The notes: generated by a model not told the origin, from the letters alone. 7,161 bases of DNA from Sandaracinaceae bacterium (GCA_012514415.1 JAAZAH010000352.1:1-7161); one strand, 5' to 3'. Shown: positions 1-5,609, counted from the stretch's first letter. Program-made: numbers and translations.

Positions 1-323
1 ATGGCGAGGGCGCGTCGATGGAAATCCGCGTCGCAGAGGTCGATCTCTTCGCAGATCACATATTGGCCGCGCGCGCGGAGGATCCCTTCCCGAAGCGCCA
101 GCCCATAGTTCGACTCGTCCAGGCTAAAAAAGCGGAGCTGCGGAAGGCGCTCGGCGAGCGATGCTGCAATCTTCACCGTTCGATCGCTTGAGCCATTTTC
201 GGCGAGGATGATTTCGTACGACTCGCCAAGCCGCTCCATCTTATCGACGAGGCCGAGCACGGCCGTCTCGAGGATCGCCTCCTCGTTGTAGACGGGGATA
301 ATGACAGTGATAAGCGGATCCAT
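1..323 (-). CDS. Family 2 glycosyltransferase, N-terminal part (cut by window edge)
   Basis: Reading the minus strand from the ATG at 321-323 gives 107 residues without a stop before the window ends. The protein opens MDPLITVIIPVYNEE, the classic first strand of a GT-A fold family 2 glycosyltransferase. It continues with an E-N-G-S-S-D-R-T motif (residues 42-49), where the Asp normally contacts the nucleotide of the sugar donor, then S-N-Y-G-L-A-L-R-E-G (71-80), and D-A-D at 98-100 in the position of the metal-binding DxD. Such enzymes move a sugar from a nucleotide-sugar to a lipid or polysaccharide acceptor at the inner face of the membrane; the acceptor cannot be told here. The D-x-D is embedded in C-E-E-I-D-L-C-D-A-D-F rather than the common hydrophobic strand plus DAD. 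It lies 57 bases downstream of the lipoprotein gene on the same strand, so the two may be co-transcribed. No strong ribosome binding site is visible. The family call is firm, the substrate unknown. Confidence 0.88.
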   Translation of the reverse strand, partial: MDPLITVIIPVYNEEAILETAVLGLVDKMERLGESYEIILAENGSSDRTVKIAASLAERLPQLRFFSLDESNYGLALREGILRARGQYVICEEIDLCDADFHRRALA

Positions 324-349
324 AAACGAGCCCGACTCTCATTCTTCGG

Positions 350-382
350 CGCGCTTTGGTCAAGCGCGAGCCGCGGCGGCTC
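350..382 (-). other. Two adjacent GC-rich stem-loops between lipoprotein and glycosyltransferase genes
   Basis: Positions 350-356 and 362-368 pair perfectly over 7 bases around a 5-base loop. Positions 368-372 and 378-382 pair over 5 bases around a 5-base loop; the second stem overlaps the stop codon of the lipoprotein gene. Neither is followed by a T-run on the minus strand, so they are not standard terminators. They could weaken read-through or stabilise the upstream mRNA end, or be chance in GC-rich DNA. Confidence 0.3.
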
Positions 383-1442
383 AGCCCGGAGGCGCGATCA
401 CGACGCGGGTCGGGAGACGGAAGATATAGAAATCTCCGAGGTACTCACTCGAGGTGAAGATGGAGTCGGGGTTTGTGATTTTCTCGGCGTCGTAATACCA
501 GAGCCAGCGCGCGTCTGGATCGATGGCGTCACCGCGATCGGCATCTTCCGGCTGGCGTCCGCAAAGATTCGGGAAGTTGGCGATGCCCGCTTCGGCCTCG
601 TGCGAGAGCGCGTGGAGGCGGTGCCCCCTCGAGTTGGCCTCGTCGATGGAGACCCAACCCTCGCTATAGGTCTTCTCACCTTCGGGCGCGTCAGGACCGA
701 GATTACAGCGGCGGATCCACTCGTTGATGCCGATCCGCGCGACACCATCGAGGACGGCATCCTCGAGCGGAGGCCCCGTATCGTCGAGGTGCGCGCCCTG
801 GGGGGGAGGATCGTAGTTGTCACCCGTCGCGCAAACTTCCCACGCGCCATGGCCGGTGTAGATTCGGTTCCAGCCGCGATCGTCTTTGAACTGGCCGATG
901 AAACCCTGCGTTCCCGCTTCATCGGACCAAGCGATCACATAGAGATAATCGTTGGTGCGGGCTGCGTCGGCTGGGACGATATAGGTCTCGGGGCCGCGGC
1001 GATCGTGATTGCAGGTGCCGAACTCATCGCAGGCGAGATCTTCGGGGCAATTGGCCGTTCCGGGAGGGCCTTCGCATGCAGCGAGACAATCGGCGTCGCT
1101 TTCACAGGGAGTGCTACAGTAGAAAATCCCGGCGGCTCCGTGATCGGCCTGTCCTTCGAAATAGTGGTTGATGCGATCGGCCGAGCCGTAACCAAAGCCG
1201 TAGCCATTGTCGATCGTGATGACGACGTGAATCTCGGTTGTGAGGGGGCCGTCCGTGCCGGGAGGCTTCTTTCCGCCGTCATCGTCATCGCCGTCGCCGT
1301 CGCCGTTCGCATCTCCGTCGGAGGCGTCTCCCCCTTTGGTGTCGCCGTTGCTGCCGGTGGACGAATCGCAATTGCACGCCCACGCGGTGAGTACGAAGGC
1401 GAGCGCAAGGACGAAAAAGGGCTGGCGTATGGTCGCGGTCAT
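381..1442 (-). CDS. Cysteine-rich predicted lipoprotein, function unknown
   Basis: This 353-residue protein starts at an ATG preceded by AAGGAA (1447-1452) four bases away, a good ribosome binding site. The N-terminus has Arg6, a hydrophobic stretch (9-20) and A-W-A-C with Cys23 as the likely lipidated residue; the Trp at -2 makes the lipobox unusual. Residues 26-65 form a low-complexity Gly/Asp/Ser linker with an acidic GDGDGDDDD core, a tether seen in many Myxococcota surface lipoproteins. The mature part has ten further cysteines: seven are clustered at 109-144, including a C-E-S-D-A-D-C block (113-119), and the others are at 204, 246 and 294. Recognisable segments are a D-N-G-Y-G-F-G-Y-G block (78-86) and Y-L-Y-V-I-A-W-S-D-E-A-G-T-Q-G-F-I-G (167-183); these look like one beta-rich domain interrupted by the cysteine knot. 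I cannot name the family. Export and lipid anchoring are inferred from the signal; disulfides would suit a periplasmic or surface location. Confidence 0.85.
   Translation of the reverse strand: MTATIRQPFFVLALAFVLTAWACNCDSSTGSNGDTKGGDASDGDANGDGDGDDDDGGKKPPGTDGPLTTEIHVVITIDNGYGFGYGSADRINHYFEGQADHGAAGIFYCSTPCESDADCLAACEGPPGTANCPEDLACDEFGTCNHDRRGPETYIVPADAARTNDYLYVIAWSDEAGTQGFIGQFKDDRGWNRIYTGHGAWEVCATGDNYDPPPQGAHLDDTGPPLEDAVLDGVARIGINEWIRRCNLGPDAPEGEKTYSEGWVSIDEANSRGHRLHALSHEAEAGIANFPNLCGRQPEDADRGDAIDPDARWLWYYDAEKITNPDSIFTSSEYLGDFYIFRLPTRVVIAPPG
1275..1320. repeat. Imperfect GCCGTC/ATCGTC hexamer repeat coding the acidic linker
   Basis: On the plus strand the stretch contains GCCGTC at 1275, 1290 and 1296 with GCCGTT at 1302 and ATC/GTC triplets between. 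Read on the minus strand it encodes the Gly-Asp run of the lipoprotein linker. Such trinucleotide-register repeats can change length by slippage without shifting frame, so linker length may vary between strains. Confidence 0.55.
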
Positions 1443-1697
1443 GACTTTCCTTCAAGATCGCATAGATCGGTGGAAAAAGCAGGTGTTGCGCGCTATATTT
1501 TCGACACCGGCCCTTGTTGCGGGTGATGTGCGTCCATCTTTCGGGCCGATTGCCATCTCTTGGCTTGCGCCATTCGCCGAATGCGTGCTAAATGCCGCGC
1601 CCTATAGTTTCTGCGCCGAGCTCACTGCGGATTTTCAAGCTGGAACGAGGTTCCGTTGTCTGCGGGGGCAGGTGGCCTACACTCCATAGAGAACATC
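1443..1697. promoter_or_regulatory. Divergent intergenic region with candidate -10 for the plus-strand gene
   Basis: This 255-base gap separates the minus-strand lipoprotein gene from the plus-strand 113-residue protein, so it must hold promoters for both. On the plus strand TATAGT at 1603-1608 resembles a sigma-70 -10 element, but no good -35 lies 16-18 bases before it; TTGCGC at 1565-1570 with TAAATG at 1589-1594 (18-base spacer) is an alternative. For the minus-strand gene only the ribosome binding site (1447-1452) is clear; an AT-rich ATATAGC on that strand near 1491-1497 is a weak -10 candidate. No terminator or RNA gene was seen. Confidence 0.35.
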
Positions 1698-2039
1698 ATG
1701 AAGAAATCGCCGCTTGAAATCGTAAAAGAACGCTTCGGTGAAGATCGCAAGGCCGCCAAGGCGAAGCTCGTCGAGGCCGTGAAGAGTCTCGCCGGCGACG
1801 GAGAGCTCCTCGATCGCTCGCTTGACAACCTTGAGCGCGTCTCGAACCGAAAGCTTCTCCGACTCGAATCCGTGCTCAAGACCGTGAAGGATGAGTTCGG
1901 CGGTCGCGCGAGCCTCGTGCAGAAAATCCTCGAAGCCGAAAAGCGCGTGAAGGACGAGGGATACAAGACCCGTCTCGAGCGCTTCTCGACGCCGCGACTT
2001 CTTGACCACTATCGCGCGGTCGCAAAGCGCGCGAGCTGA
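1698..2039 (+). CDS. Conserved-looking small charged helical protein, unknown function
   Basis: I take the ATG at 1698, giving 113 residues beginning M-K-K-S-P-L-E-I-V-K. A TTG at 1656 in the same frame would add 14 residues of poor quality, and GAGA before the ATG is a weak ribosome binding site. The product is highly charged, rich in Lys, Glu, Arg and Leu, has no cysteine, signal peptide or membrane segment, and should be a soluble, mostly alpha-helical cytoplasmic protein. Residues about 6-31 and 60-85 resemble one another: both have L-x-x-V-K-[ED]-x-F-G followed by a basic stretch and L-V-[EQ]-[AK]-[VI], suggesting an internal duplication. The ending R-L-E-R-F-S-T-P-R-L-L-D-H-Y is also distinctive. 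I believe similar unnamed proteins occur in other Myxococcota, but cannot check. It stands alone, with a strong terminator 25 bases after its stop, so it is probably a single-gene transcript. Confidence 0.75.
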   Translation: MKKSPLEIVKERFGEDRKAAKAKLVEAVKSLAGDGELLDRSLDNLERVSNRKLLRLESVLKTVKDEFGGRASLVQKILEAEKRVKDEGYKTRLERFSTPRLLDHYRAVAKRAS

Positions 2040-2063
2040 GCGCCTCCCAGACCTGAACCCATC

Positions 2064-2098
2064 GCGCCCGCCAAAATCCATGGCGGGCGCTTATGTTT
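2064..2098 (+). terminator. Rho-independent terminator after the 113-residue protein gene
   Basis: GCGCCCGCC (2064-2072) and GGCGGGCGC (2082-2090) form a perfect 9-base-pair GC stem around a 9-base loop, followed directly by TTATGTTT. Stem strength, placement 25 bases after the stop codon and the T-rich tail on the plus strand all fit an intrinsic terminator. On the minus strand the stem is not followed by T residues, so it is unlikely to end the prepilin peptidase transcript. Confidence 0.88.
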
Positions 2099-2165
2099 AA
2101 GCGCGCACCGCCCCGCAGCGTGCCTTTCGAACGCGTGTGTTGCGCGCTCCACGCTTGGGGTTGGA

Positions 2166-3089
2166 TCAGTGGAGCTGCGACTCGAAGAGTCCGAACCAGC
2201 GATCGAGGAGCTCGGGACCGAAAAAGAGCCACTCGATGGCCGCGAGCGCGAGGAAAGGGCCGAAGGGGAGCTTCATCGGTGAACCCTCTTCGCCCTCATC
2301 GTCTTCCTCGTCCTCATCGTCTTCGTAGTCTTCGTAGCCCGCGCGCTCATGGTAGGGCGGGTTGGGGGTAAAGCTCTTCCCAGTGGCAAGTGAGATTCCA
2401 GCCGCGATTAGGCCTTGGAAGGAGCCGGCGACGAGGGCGAAGAGGACGGCCTTCCACCCGAGGAAGGCGCCGATGGCCATGAGGAGTTTGGCGTCTCCCT
2501 CCCCCATCCCGCGGCGACCAAAGAGTTGTTCGTAGCTCACGACGAAGACCATCTGGACGATGAGGAAGCCGGCGCCAGCGCCGACGGCGAGGTCAAGCGC
2601 CTCTTCGCCCGTGCGATAGGGAGCCGAGACGAGCCCGATGGCGACAAGTGGCAAAGTGACCTCGTCCGGGATCTCCATCCACTCGAGATCGACAAAGGTT
2701 GCAACGATCATCCCGCCGACGAAGGCGAAGTAGAGGGCGAAATCGAGCCCCGCGCGGATGGCGCTCATGCCATACTCCGCGCCGATGAAATATCGTTCGG
2801 CGACGGCGAGCGCGAGGACGGCTCCGAGCACTTCGACAAGAAAATAGCGGGGCGAGAGGGTGGCTCCGCAGCAGCGAGCTTTGCCTCGGAGCATGAGCCA
2901 GCCGACGATGGGAAGGTTCAGCCAAGGTTTGACGGGCTCGCCGCAGCTTGGACAGCGGCTCCCGGGCGAGACGACGGATAAATCGCGCGGCCAGCGATAA
3001 ATCGCGACGTTAAAGAAACTACCGAAGAGCGCCCCGAGCGAGAGCGCGGCGAGGCGAACGAGCCATTCCGGGAAATCCGCGGCGAACAT
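2166..3089 (-). CDS. pilD: Prepilin peptidase (leader peptidase / N-methyltransferase, type IV pilus or type II secretion)
   Basis: This 307-residue inner-membrane aspartyl protease of the A24 family cleaves the leader of type IV prepilins or pseudopilins and may methylate the new N-terminus. Visible hallmarks: G-S-F-F-N-V-A-I-Y-R (23-32); a cytoplasmic cysteine domain with C46-P-S-C49; N-L-P-I-V-G-W-L near 58-65; S-P-R-Y-F-L-V-E (79-86); catalytic Asp134 in V-D-L-E-W-M-E-I-P-D and Asp199 in G-M-G-E-G-D-A-K-L. Several hydrophobic segments flank these. Two oddities: the second cysteine pair is adjacent C73-C74 instead of CxxC, and an acidic run (EDYEDDEDEEDDEGEEG, 253-269) is inserted before the last membrane segment. 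The frame stays open upstream to 3512, but homology begins at the ATG at 3089 and the extension crosses the divergent gene. No Shine-Dalgarno is present; a -10-like hexamer lies 7 bases before the ATG. No pilus gene is adjacent. The family is sure; the symbol pilD rather than gspO is a choice. Confidence 0.93.
   Translation of the reverse strand: MFAADFPEWLVRLAALSLGALFGSFFNVAIYRWPRDLSVVSPGSRCPSCGEPVKPWLNLPIVGWLMLRGKARCCGATLSPRYFLVEVLGAVLALAVAERYFIGAEYGMSAIRAGLDFALYFAFVGGMIVATFVDLEWMEIPDEVTLPLVAIGLVSAPYRTGEEALDLAVGAGAGFLIVQMVFVVSYEQLFGRRGMGEGDAKLLMAIGAFLGWKAVLFALVAGSFQGLIAAGISLATGKSFTPNPPYHERAGYEDYEDDEDEEDDEGEEGSPMKLPFGPFLALAAIEWLFFGPELLDRWFGLFESQLH
2286..2333 (-). repeat. Simple GAA/GAC/GAT triplet tract coding an acidic loop in the prepilin peptidase
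   Basis: Nearly every codon here is GAA, GAG, GAC or GAT on the minus strand, giving the acidic residues 253-268. The tract sits between the loop after the conserved G-M-G-E-G-D region and the final membrane helix, so it forms a hydrophilic loop. Its low complexity suggests triplet expansion rather than an acquired domain. Confidence 0.6.
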
Positions 3090-3096
3090 CGGAGGG

Positions 3097-3105
3097 ACAC
3101 TAGCA
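3097..3105 (-). promoter_or_regulatory. Extended -10-like element for the prepilin peptidase
   Basis: On the minus strand TGC-TAGTGT (3105 to 3097) matches the TGn-TAnnnT extended -10 pattern. Only seven bases (3096-3090) separate it from the ATG, placing the expected transcription start at or next to the start codon. Together with the lack of a Shine-Dalgarno sequence this suggests a leaderless mRNA. No clear -35 was seen. Confidence 0.4.
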
Positions 3106-3340
3106 CGGACGGACCCAGGTTGATGTAGAAGCCATCGACCTCGGCTGCTGGCTTGTCGAGGATCGGAGCTACGGTCATGGTCGCAAATTGCGGCATCGCG
3201 CGGGGGCGCGGCGGTTTCGGCTGAGTGGAATCGGCCCGTTCGATCGCGAGCGCGCCTCAACCTGGGTCCCGCGGGGAGCGTGCGGCAACCTCGCTGCGCT
3301 CCGCGGCGTGCGAAAAAGCGGCATCCGCGCGTCAAAGCGC

Positions 3341-3346
3341 TACAAT
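3341..3346 (+). promoter_or_regulatory. -10-like TACAAT before the gene upstream of proB
   Basis: TACAAT matches the sigma-70 -10 consensus at five of six positions and ends seven bases before the GTG at 3354, so transcription would start at about that codon. No Shine-Dalgarno precedes the GTG. The -35 region (about 3318-3323, GCGGCA) is poor. This is consistent with a leaderless transcript carrying this gene and proB. Confidence 0.5.
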
Positions 3347-3353
3347 CCTGGCA

Positions 3354-4007
3354 GTGGATCAGAATTCCCGAGCTCCCCGCACTCATGCGGGCGTTTACGC
3401 GATCGCGGCGGCGTTCCTTCAGAGCGTCCCGATCCCGTTCGTCGATACCCACCTTGCCGAAACCGCGCGCTCGTCGGTCTTTCGCCGGATTGCGCGCTCC
3501 CACGGCATTCACCTCGAGCGGGAGGCTCGCTTGATCCTCATCCGTCCACCGGACGCCTCACAGCACGGCCTCCGAAAGCGCCTTGCTCTCCGCGCGGGGC
3601 GCTCCCTTATCCAGCGCTTCCTCTTGCCCGCTCGCGCTTTGCTACGATTCGAGACCGGCGCACGCACCTTGATCGAGGCCCATCTTTTTGAGCTCTACCT
3701 CAACGAACGCCAAAACACCCGACCTCGAATCGGCGCCATCGAAGCGTCCGATATCCGAACGGCCCTCGACGAGGCGACCCGCGAAGGCATCCCCGCGCTT
3801 GTCGGTGCGCTCGTCGACTCGCTTGCCAAACACGGGCGAAGTGGCGCGTCGAAGGGAATGCGCGATTTCGATGCGCCGGAGGACGATCGCAACCTTGTCG
3901 AGCTGGGCGTCGATACCGTCCTTGACGCGATCGCCGACCTCCCGGACGATCTTCTCATTCCGTTCGAGGCGCGCTTCCGAGCTTATTTCCAGCGGAGCGA
4001 GCCATGA
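3354..4007 (+). CDS. Unrecognised protein translationally coupled to proB
   Basis: I choose the GTG at 3354 (217 residues), because TACAAT ends seven bases before it and the residues preceding it in the open frame (from 3225) look non-coding. After a short basic N-terminus comes a mildly hydrophobic segment (13-30) leading into V-P-I-P-F-V-D-T-H-L-A-E-T-A-R-S-S-V-F-R-R-I-A-R-S-H (25-50), its most distinctive stretch. The middle (70-120) is strongly basic and helical; the tail (170-205) is acidic, with D-A-P-E-D-D and D-L-P-D-D-L. It has no cysteine, signal peptide or full membrane span. Its TGA overlaps the proB ATG (ATGA, 4004-4007), so the two are co-transcribed and coupled. I do not recognise the family. 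The proximity to proB may reflect a role in proline or stress metabolism, or only shared transcription. Confidence 0.72.
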   Translation: MDQNSRAPRTHAGVYAIAAAFLQSVPIPFVDTHLAETARSSVFRRIARSHGIHLEREARLILIRPPDASQHGLRKRLALRAGRSLIQRFLLPARALLRFETGARTLIEAHLFELYLNERQNTRPRIGAIEASDIRTALDEATREGIPALVGALVDSLAKHGRSGASKGMRDFDAPEDDRNLVELGVDTVLDAIADLPDDLLIPFEARFRAYFQRSEP

Positions 4008-5107
4008 GCCCCGCGCAAACCAAGCAGCCCGAGCGAGAGCAGCTCGCCCGAGCACAGCGGATCGTTCTTAAGATCGGAAGTCGCTCTCTCCTCGCCGATG
4101 ACGATCGCTTCGCCCTCATGGCGCGCGTGATCCACGGCCTCAAATCTCGCGGGCGTGAGGTCCTCCTCGTCTCTTCGGGCGCGGTGGCTGCCGGGCGAAA
4201 GCGCCTCGGCATCACCGAGCGTCCTAAGCGCCTTGCTCTTCTACAGGCCGTCGCCGCCGCCGGGCAGAGCGCCCTCATGTGGTCGTACGAACAGGCCTTC
4301 GCGCCTTACGGGATGCGCGCAGCGCAGATCCTCCTCACGCACGCCGATCTCGCCGATCGCGACCGTTATCTCAACGCCCGGAACGCGCTCACCGCGCTCC
4401 TCGATCTCGGCGTCGTCCCCATCATCAACGAAAACGATACCGTGTCCGTTCACGAGCTTAAGTTCGGCGACAACGATCAGCTCGCCGCGTTAGTCGCAGC
4501 GCTCGTCGATGCCGATCTCCTCGTTCTTTTGACGGATGTCGAAGGCGTGCTGGATTCGGACAACCGCCGCATCTCCTTCGTCGAAAATCCCGATAAGCTC
4601 GCGTCGCTCATCCGTCCCCCGACGGACGATGTCGGACTCGGCGGGATGGGCTCCAAAGTCGATGCCGCAAAACGCGCGCTTGCTCATGGTATCCCGGTGA
4701 TCATCGGTGATGCGCGCCGCGAAGATCTGCTCGAACGCATCCTCGATGGCGAAGACGAAGGGACGCTCTTTTGGCCGTCGGGTGAGAGTCTCCGGACCAA
4801 GAAGCATTGGATCGCCTACACGCTCAAGCCCAAGGGAACCATCTTCATCGACGATGGGGCCGCGCGCGCGCTCCTCGAGGATGGCGCGAGCCTCCTGCCA
4901 GGAGGGATCCTTGGCGTCCGCGGCAATTTTCAAGAGGGGGAAGCGATCGCGATCGTTGACCCCGCCCAGCGCGAGATCGCACGCGGACTTGCGCGCATCG
5001 GTGCCCCTGAGGTGGCGAAGGTGGCCGGGACTCGCGCGAAGGACGGCGTGCCCCAGGCTGCGCGCGTTGTCGTACACCGAGACGATCTCGTCCTGCTTCC
5101 GCGATGA
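4004..5107 (+). CDS. proB: Glutamate 5-kinase
   Basis: ProB phosphorylates L-glutamate with ATP to gamma-glutamyl phosphate, the first and feedback-controlled step of proline synthesis in the cytoplasm. The 367-residue length is usual for the two-domain form. The amino-acid kinase domain (about 17-255) shows I-V-L-K-I-G-S (20-26, Lys23 for phosphate transfer), V-S-S-G-A-V-A-A-G-R (56-65), N-A-R-N-A-L (124-129), N-E-N-D-T-V (142-147), F-G-D-N-D-Q-L-A-A-L-V-A (154-165), L-L-T-D-V-E-G-V (175-182) and G-L-G-G-M-G-S-K (211-218). A C-terminal PUA domain (about 276-350) begins K-G-T-I-F-I-D-D-G-A and ends around P-E-V-A-K-V-A-G; in the family it takes part in regulation by proline. The ATG overlaps the upstream stop by four bases. 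The first 16 residues are a poorly conserved extension. proA, the usual next gene, does not follow. Confidence 0.97.
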   Translation: MSPAQTKQPEREQLARAQRIVLKIGSRSLLADDDRFALMARVIHGLKSRGREVLLVSSGAVAAGRKRLGITERPKRLALLQAVAAAGQSALMWSYEQAFAPYGMRAAQILLTHADLADRDRYLNARNALTALLDLGVVPIINENDTVSVHELKFGDNDQLAALVAALVDADLLVLLTDVEGVLDSDNRRISFVENPDKLASLIRPPTDDVGLGGMGSKVDAAKRALAHGIPVIIGDARREDLLERILDGEDEGTLFWPSGESLRTKKHWIAYTLKPKGTIFIDDGAARALLEDGASLLPGGILGVRGNFQEGEAIAIVDPAQREIARGLARIGAPEVAKVAGTRAKDGVPQAARVVVHRDDLVLLPR

Positions 5108-5204
5108 ATGCGTGATCAACCCGGGATGAATCCGCCGCGGCTCGCCTCAAAGCCTCACGCAAAAAGAGCACTCCCTTCCGGACAATAAGCTGCTACGATC
5201 GAGC
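5108..5204 (+). promoter_or_regulatory. Intergenic gap with extended -10-like element for rsfS
   Basis: TGC-TACGAT at 5191-5199 matches the extended -10 pattern and ends five bases before the GTG at 5205, where a short or absent leader would begin. No convincing -35 and no Shine-Dalgarno for that GTG are present. A 7-base inverted pair, TGCGTGA (5109-5115) and TCACGCA (5155-5161), flanks a 39-base loop; with no T-run it is not a convincing terminator for proB. Confidence 0.42.
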
Positions 5205-5603
5205 GTGATAGTGGAAGAGAAGCAGACGAAAAAGACCGCGTCCATGATGTCGGGCGTCGATCCGCGCACCCTCGCGCTCGGGATCGCATCCGCCGCGATG
5301 GACAAGAAGGCTCTGAACATCGAGATCATCGATGTGCGCGGCAAAGTCGATTATGCCGATTATGTGATCGTCATGAGCGGCCGGAGCGATCGCCAAGTCA
5401 ACGCCATCGTTCGTGGCATCGAGGAACACGTGCGTGAAGAGCTCGGCCTCAAATGTCTCGGCGTCGAAGGGTTGCCGCGCGGGCACTGGGCTCTCGTCGA
5501 TTATGGCGATGTGATCGTGCACGTCTTTCACGAAGAGACGCGCGGTTATTACGATCTCGAGGCGCTCTGGATCGACGCCGCGCGCATCTCGACCGAGGGC
5601 TGA
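5205..5603 (+). CDS. rsfS: Ribosomal silencing factor RsfS (Iojap/YbeB family)
   Basis: RsfS binds ribosomal protein uL14 on the large subunit and blocks joining with the small subunit, lowering translation in starvation or stationary phase. The 132-residue product has the whole family core: A-L-N-I-E-I-I-D-V-R-G (36-46), D-Y-V-I-V-M-S-G-R-S-D-R-Q-V (52-65), a V-E-G-L-P-R-G-H-W-A-L-V-D-Y-G-D-V-I-V-H-V-F block (87-108) and Y-Y-D-L-E-A-L-W-I-D-A (115-125). The start is uncertain: GTG at 5205 sits just after a -10-like element; GTG at 5211 and ATGs at 5244 and 5247 are in frame, and the conserved part begins only near residue 18. It is followed after six bases by rlmH, a common pairing, and the two almost certainly share an mRNA. 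nadD, often just upstream of rsfS, is not here. Confidence 0.95.
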   Translation: MIVEEKQTKKTASMMSGVDPRTLALGIASAAMDKKALNIEIIDVRGKVDYADYVIVMSGRSDRQVNAIVRGIEEHVREELGLKCLGVEGLPRGHWALVDYGDVIVHVFHEETRGYYDLEALWIDAARISTEG

Positions 5604-5607
5604 GGAA
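5602..5607 (+). promoter_or_regulatory. Ribosome binding site for rlmH overlapping the rsfS stop
   Basis: GAGGAA overlaps the TGA of rsfS and lies two bases before the TTG at 5610. This supports the TTG start and suggests translational coupling of rsfS and rlmH; the spacing is short. Confidence 0.6.
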
Positions 5608-5609
5608 CA

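Larger units (their letters stand above)
3090..3353. other. Divergent intergenic region with a 13-base inverted repeat
   Basis: This 264-base gap lies between the divergent prepilin peptidase and the gene before proB. It holds GGACCCAGGTTGA at 3111-3123 and its exact reverse complement TCAACCTGGGTCC at 3257-3269, separated by 133 bases. Between the arms is a small odd palindrome, CGCAA-A-TTGCG, at 3182-3192. Each gene has its own -10-like element at its edge of the region. The paired arms could bind a regulator by DNA looping, but nothing in the sequence proves this. On the minus strand the first part (3178 to 3090) is also open in another frame that runs into the peptidase gene. Confidence 0.5.

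Noticed and set aside
600..1526. 308-codon plus-strand open frame opposite the cysteine-rich lipoprotein gene
   Set aside because: It is antisense to a gene with a good ribosome binding site and lipoprotein signal; its product is a repetitive Val/Ala/Gly/Arg mixture with no motif, as expected from GC-rich codon bias.
2918..3196. Minus-strand 92-codon frame beginning near 3196, natural-looking in its first 35 residues
   Set aside because: It enters the prepilin peptidase gene in another frame and turns Arg/Ser-rich; no ribosome binding site or known motif. The 3090-3178 part could be a relic, but this cannot be shown.
3090..3512. N-terminal extension of the prepilin peptidase to an upstream ATG (141 extra residues)
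   Set aside because: The family N-terminus matches the ATG at 3089, the extension is Arg-rich with no motif, and it would overlap the divergent gene at 3354.
4490..5119. 209-codon minus-strand open frame opposite proB
   Set aside because: It mirrors the proB coding frame; proB is certain from its motifs.
5109..5161. Inverted pair TGCGTGA / TCACGCA after proB as a terminator
   Set aside because: The loop is 39 bases and A, not T, residues follow on the plus strand.
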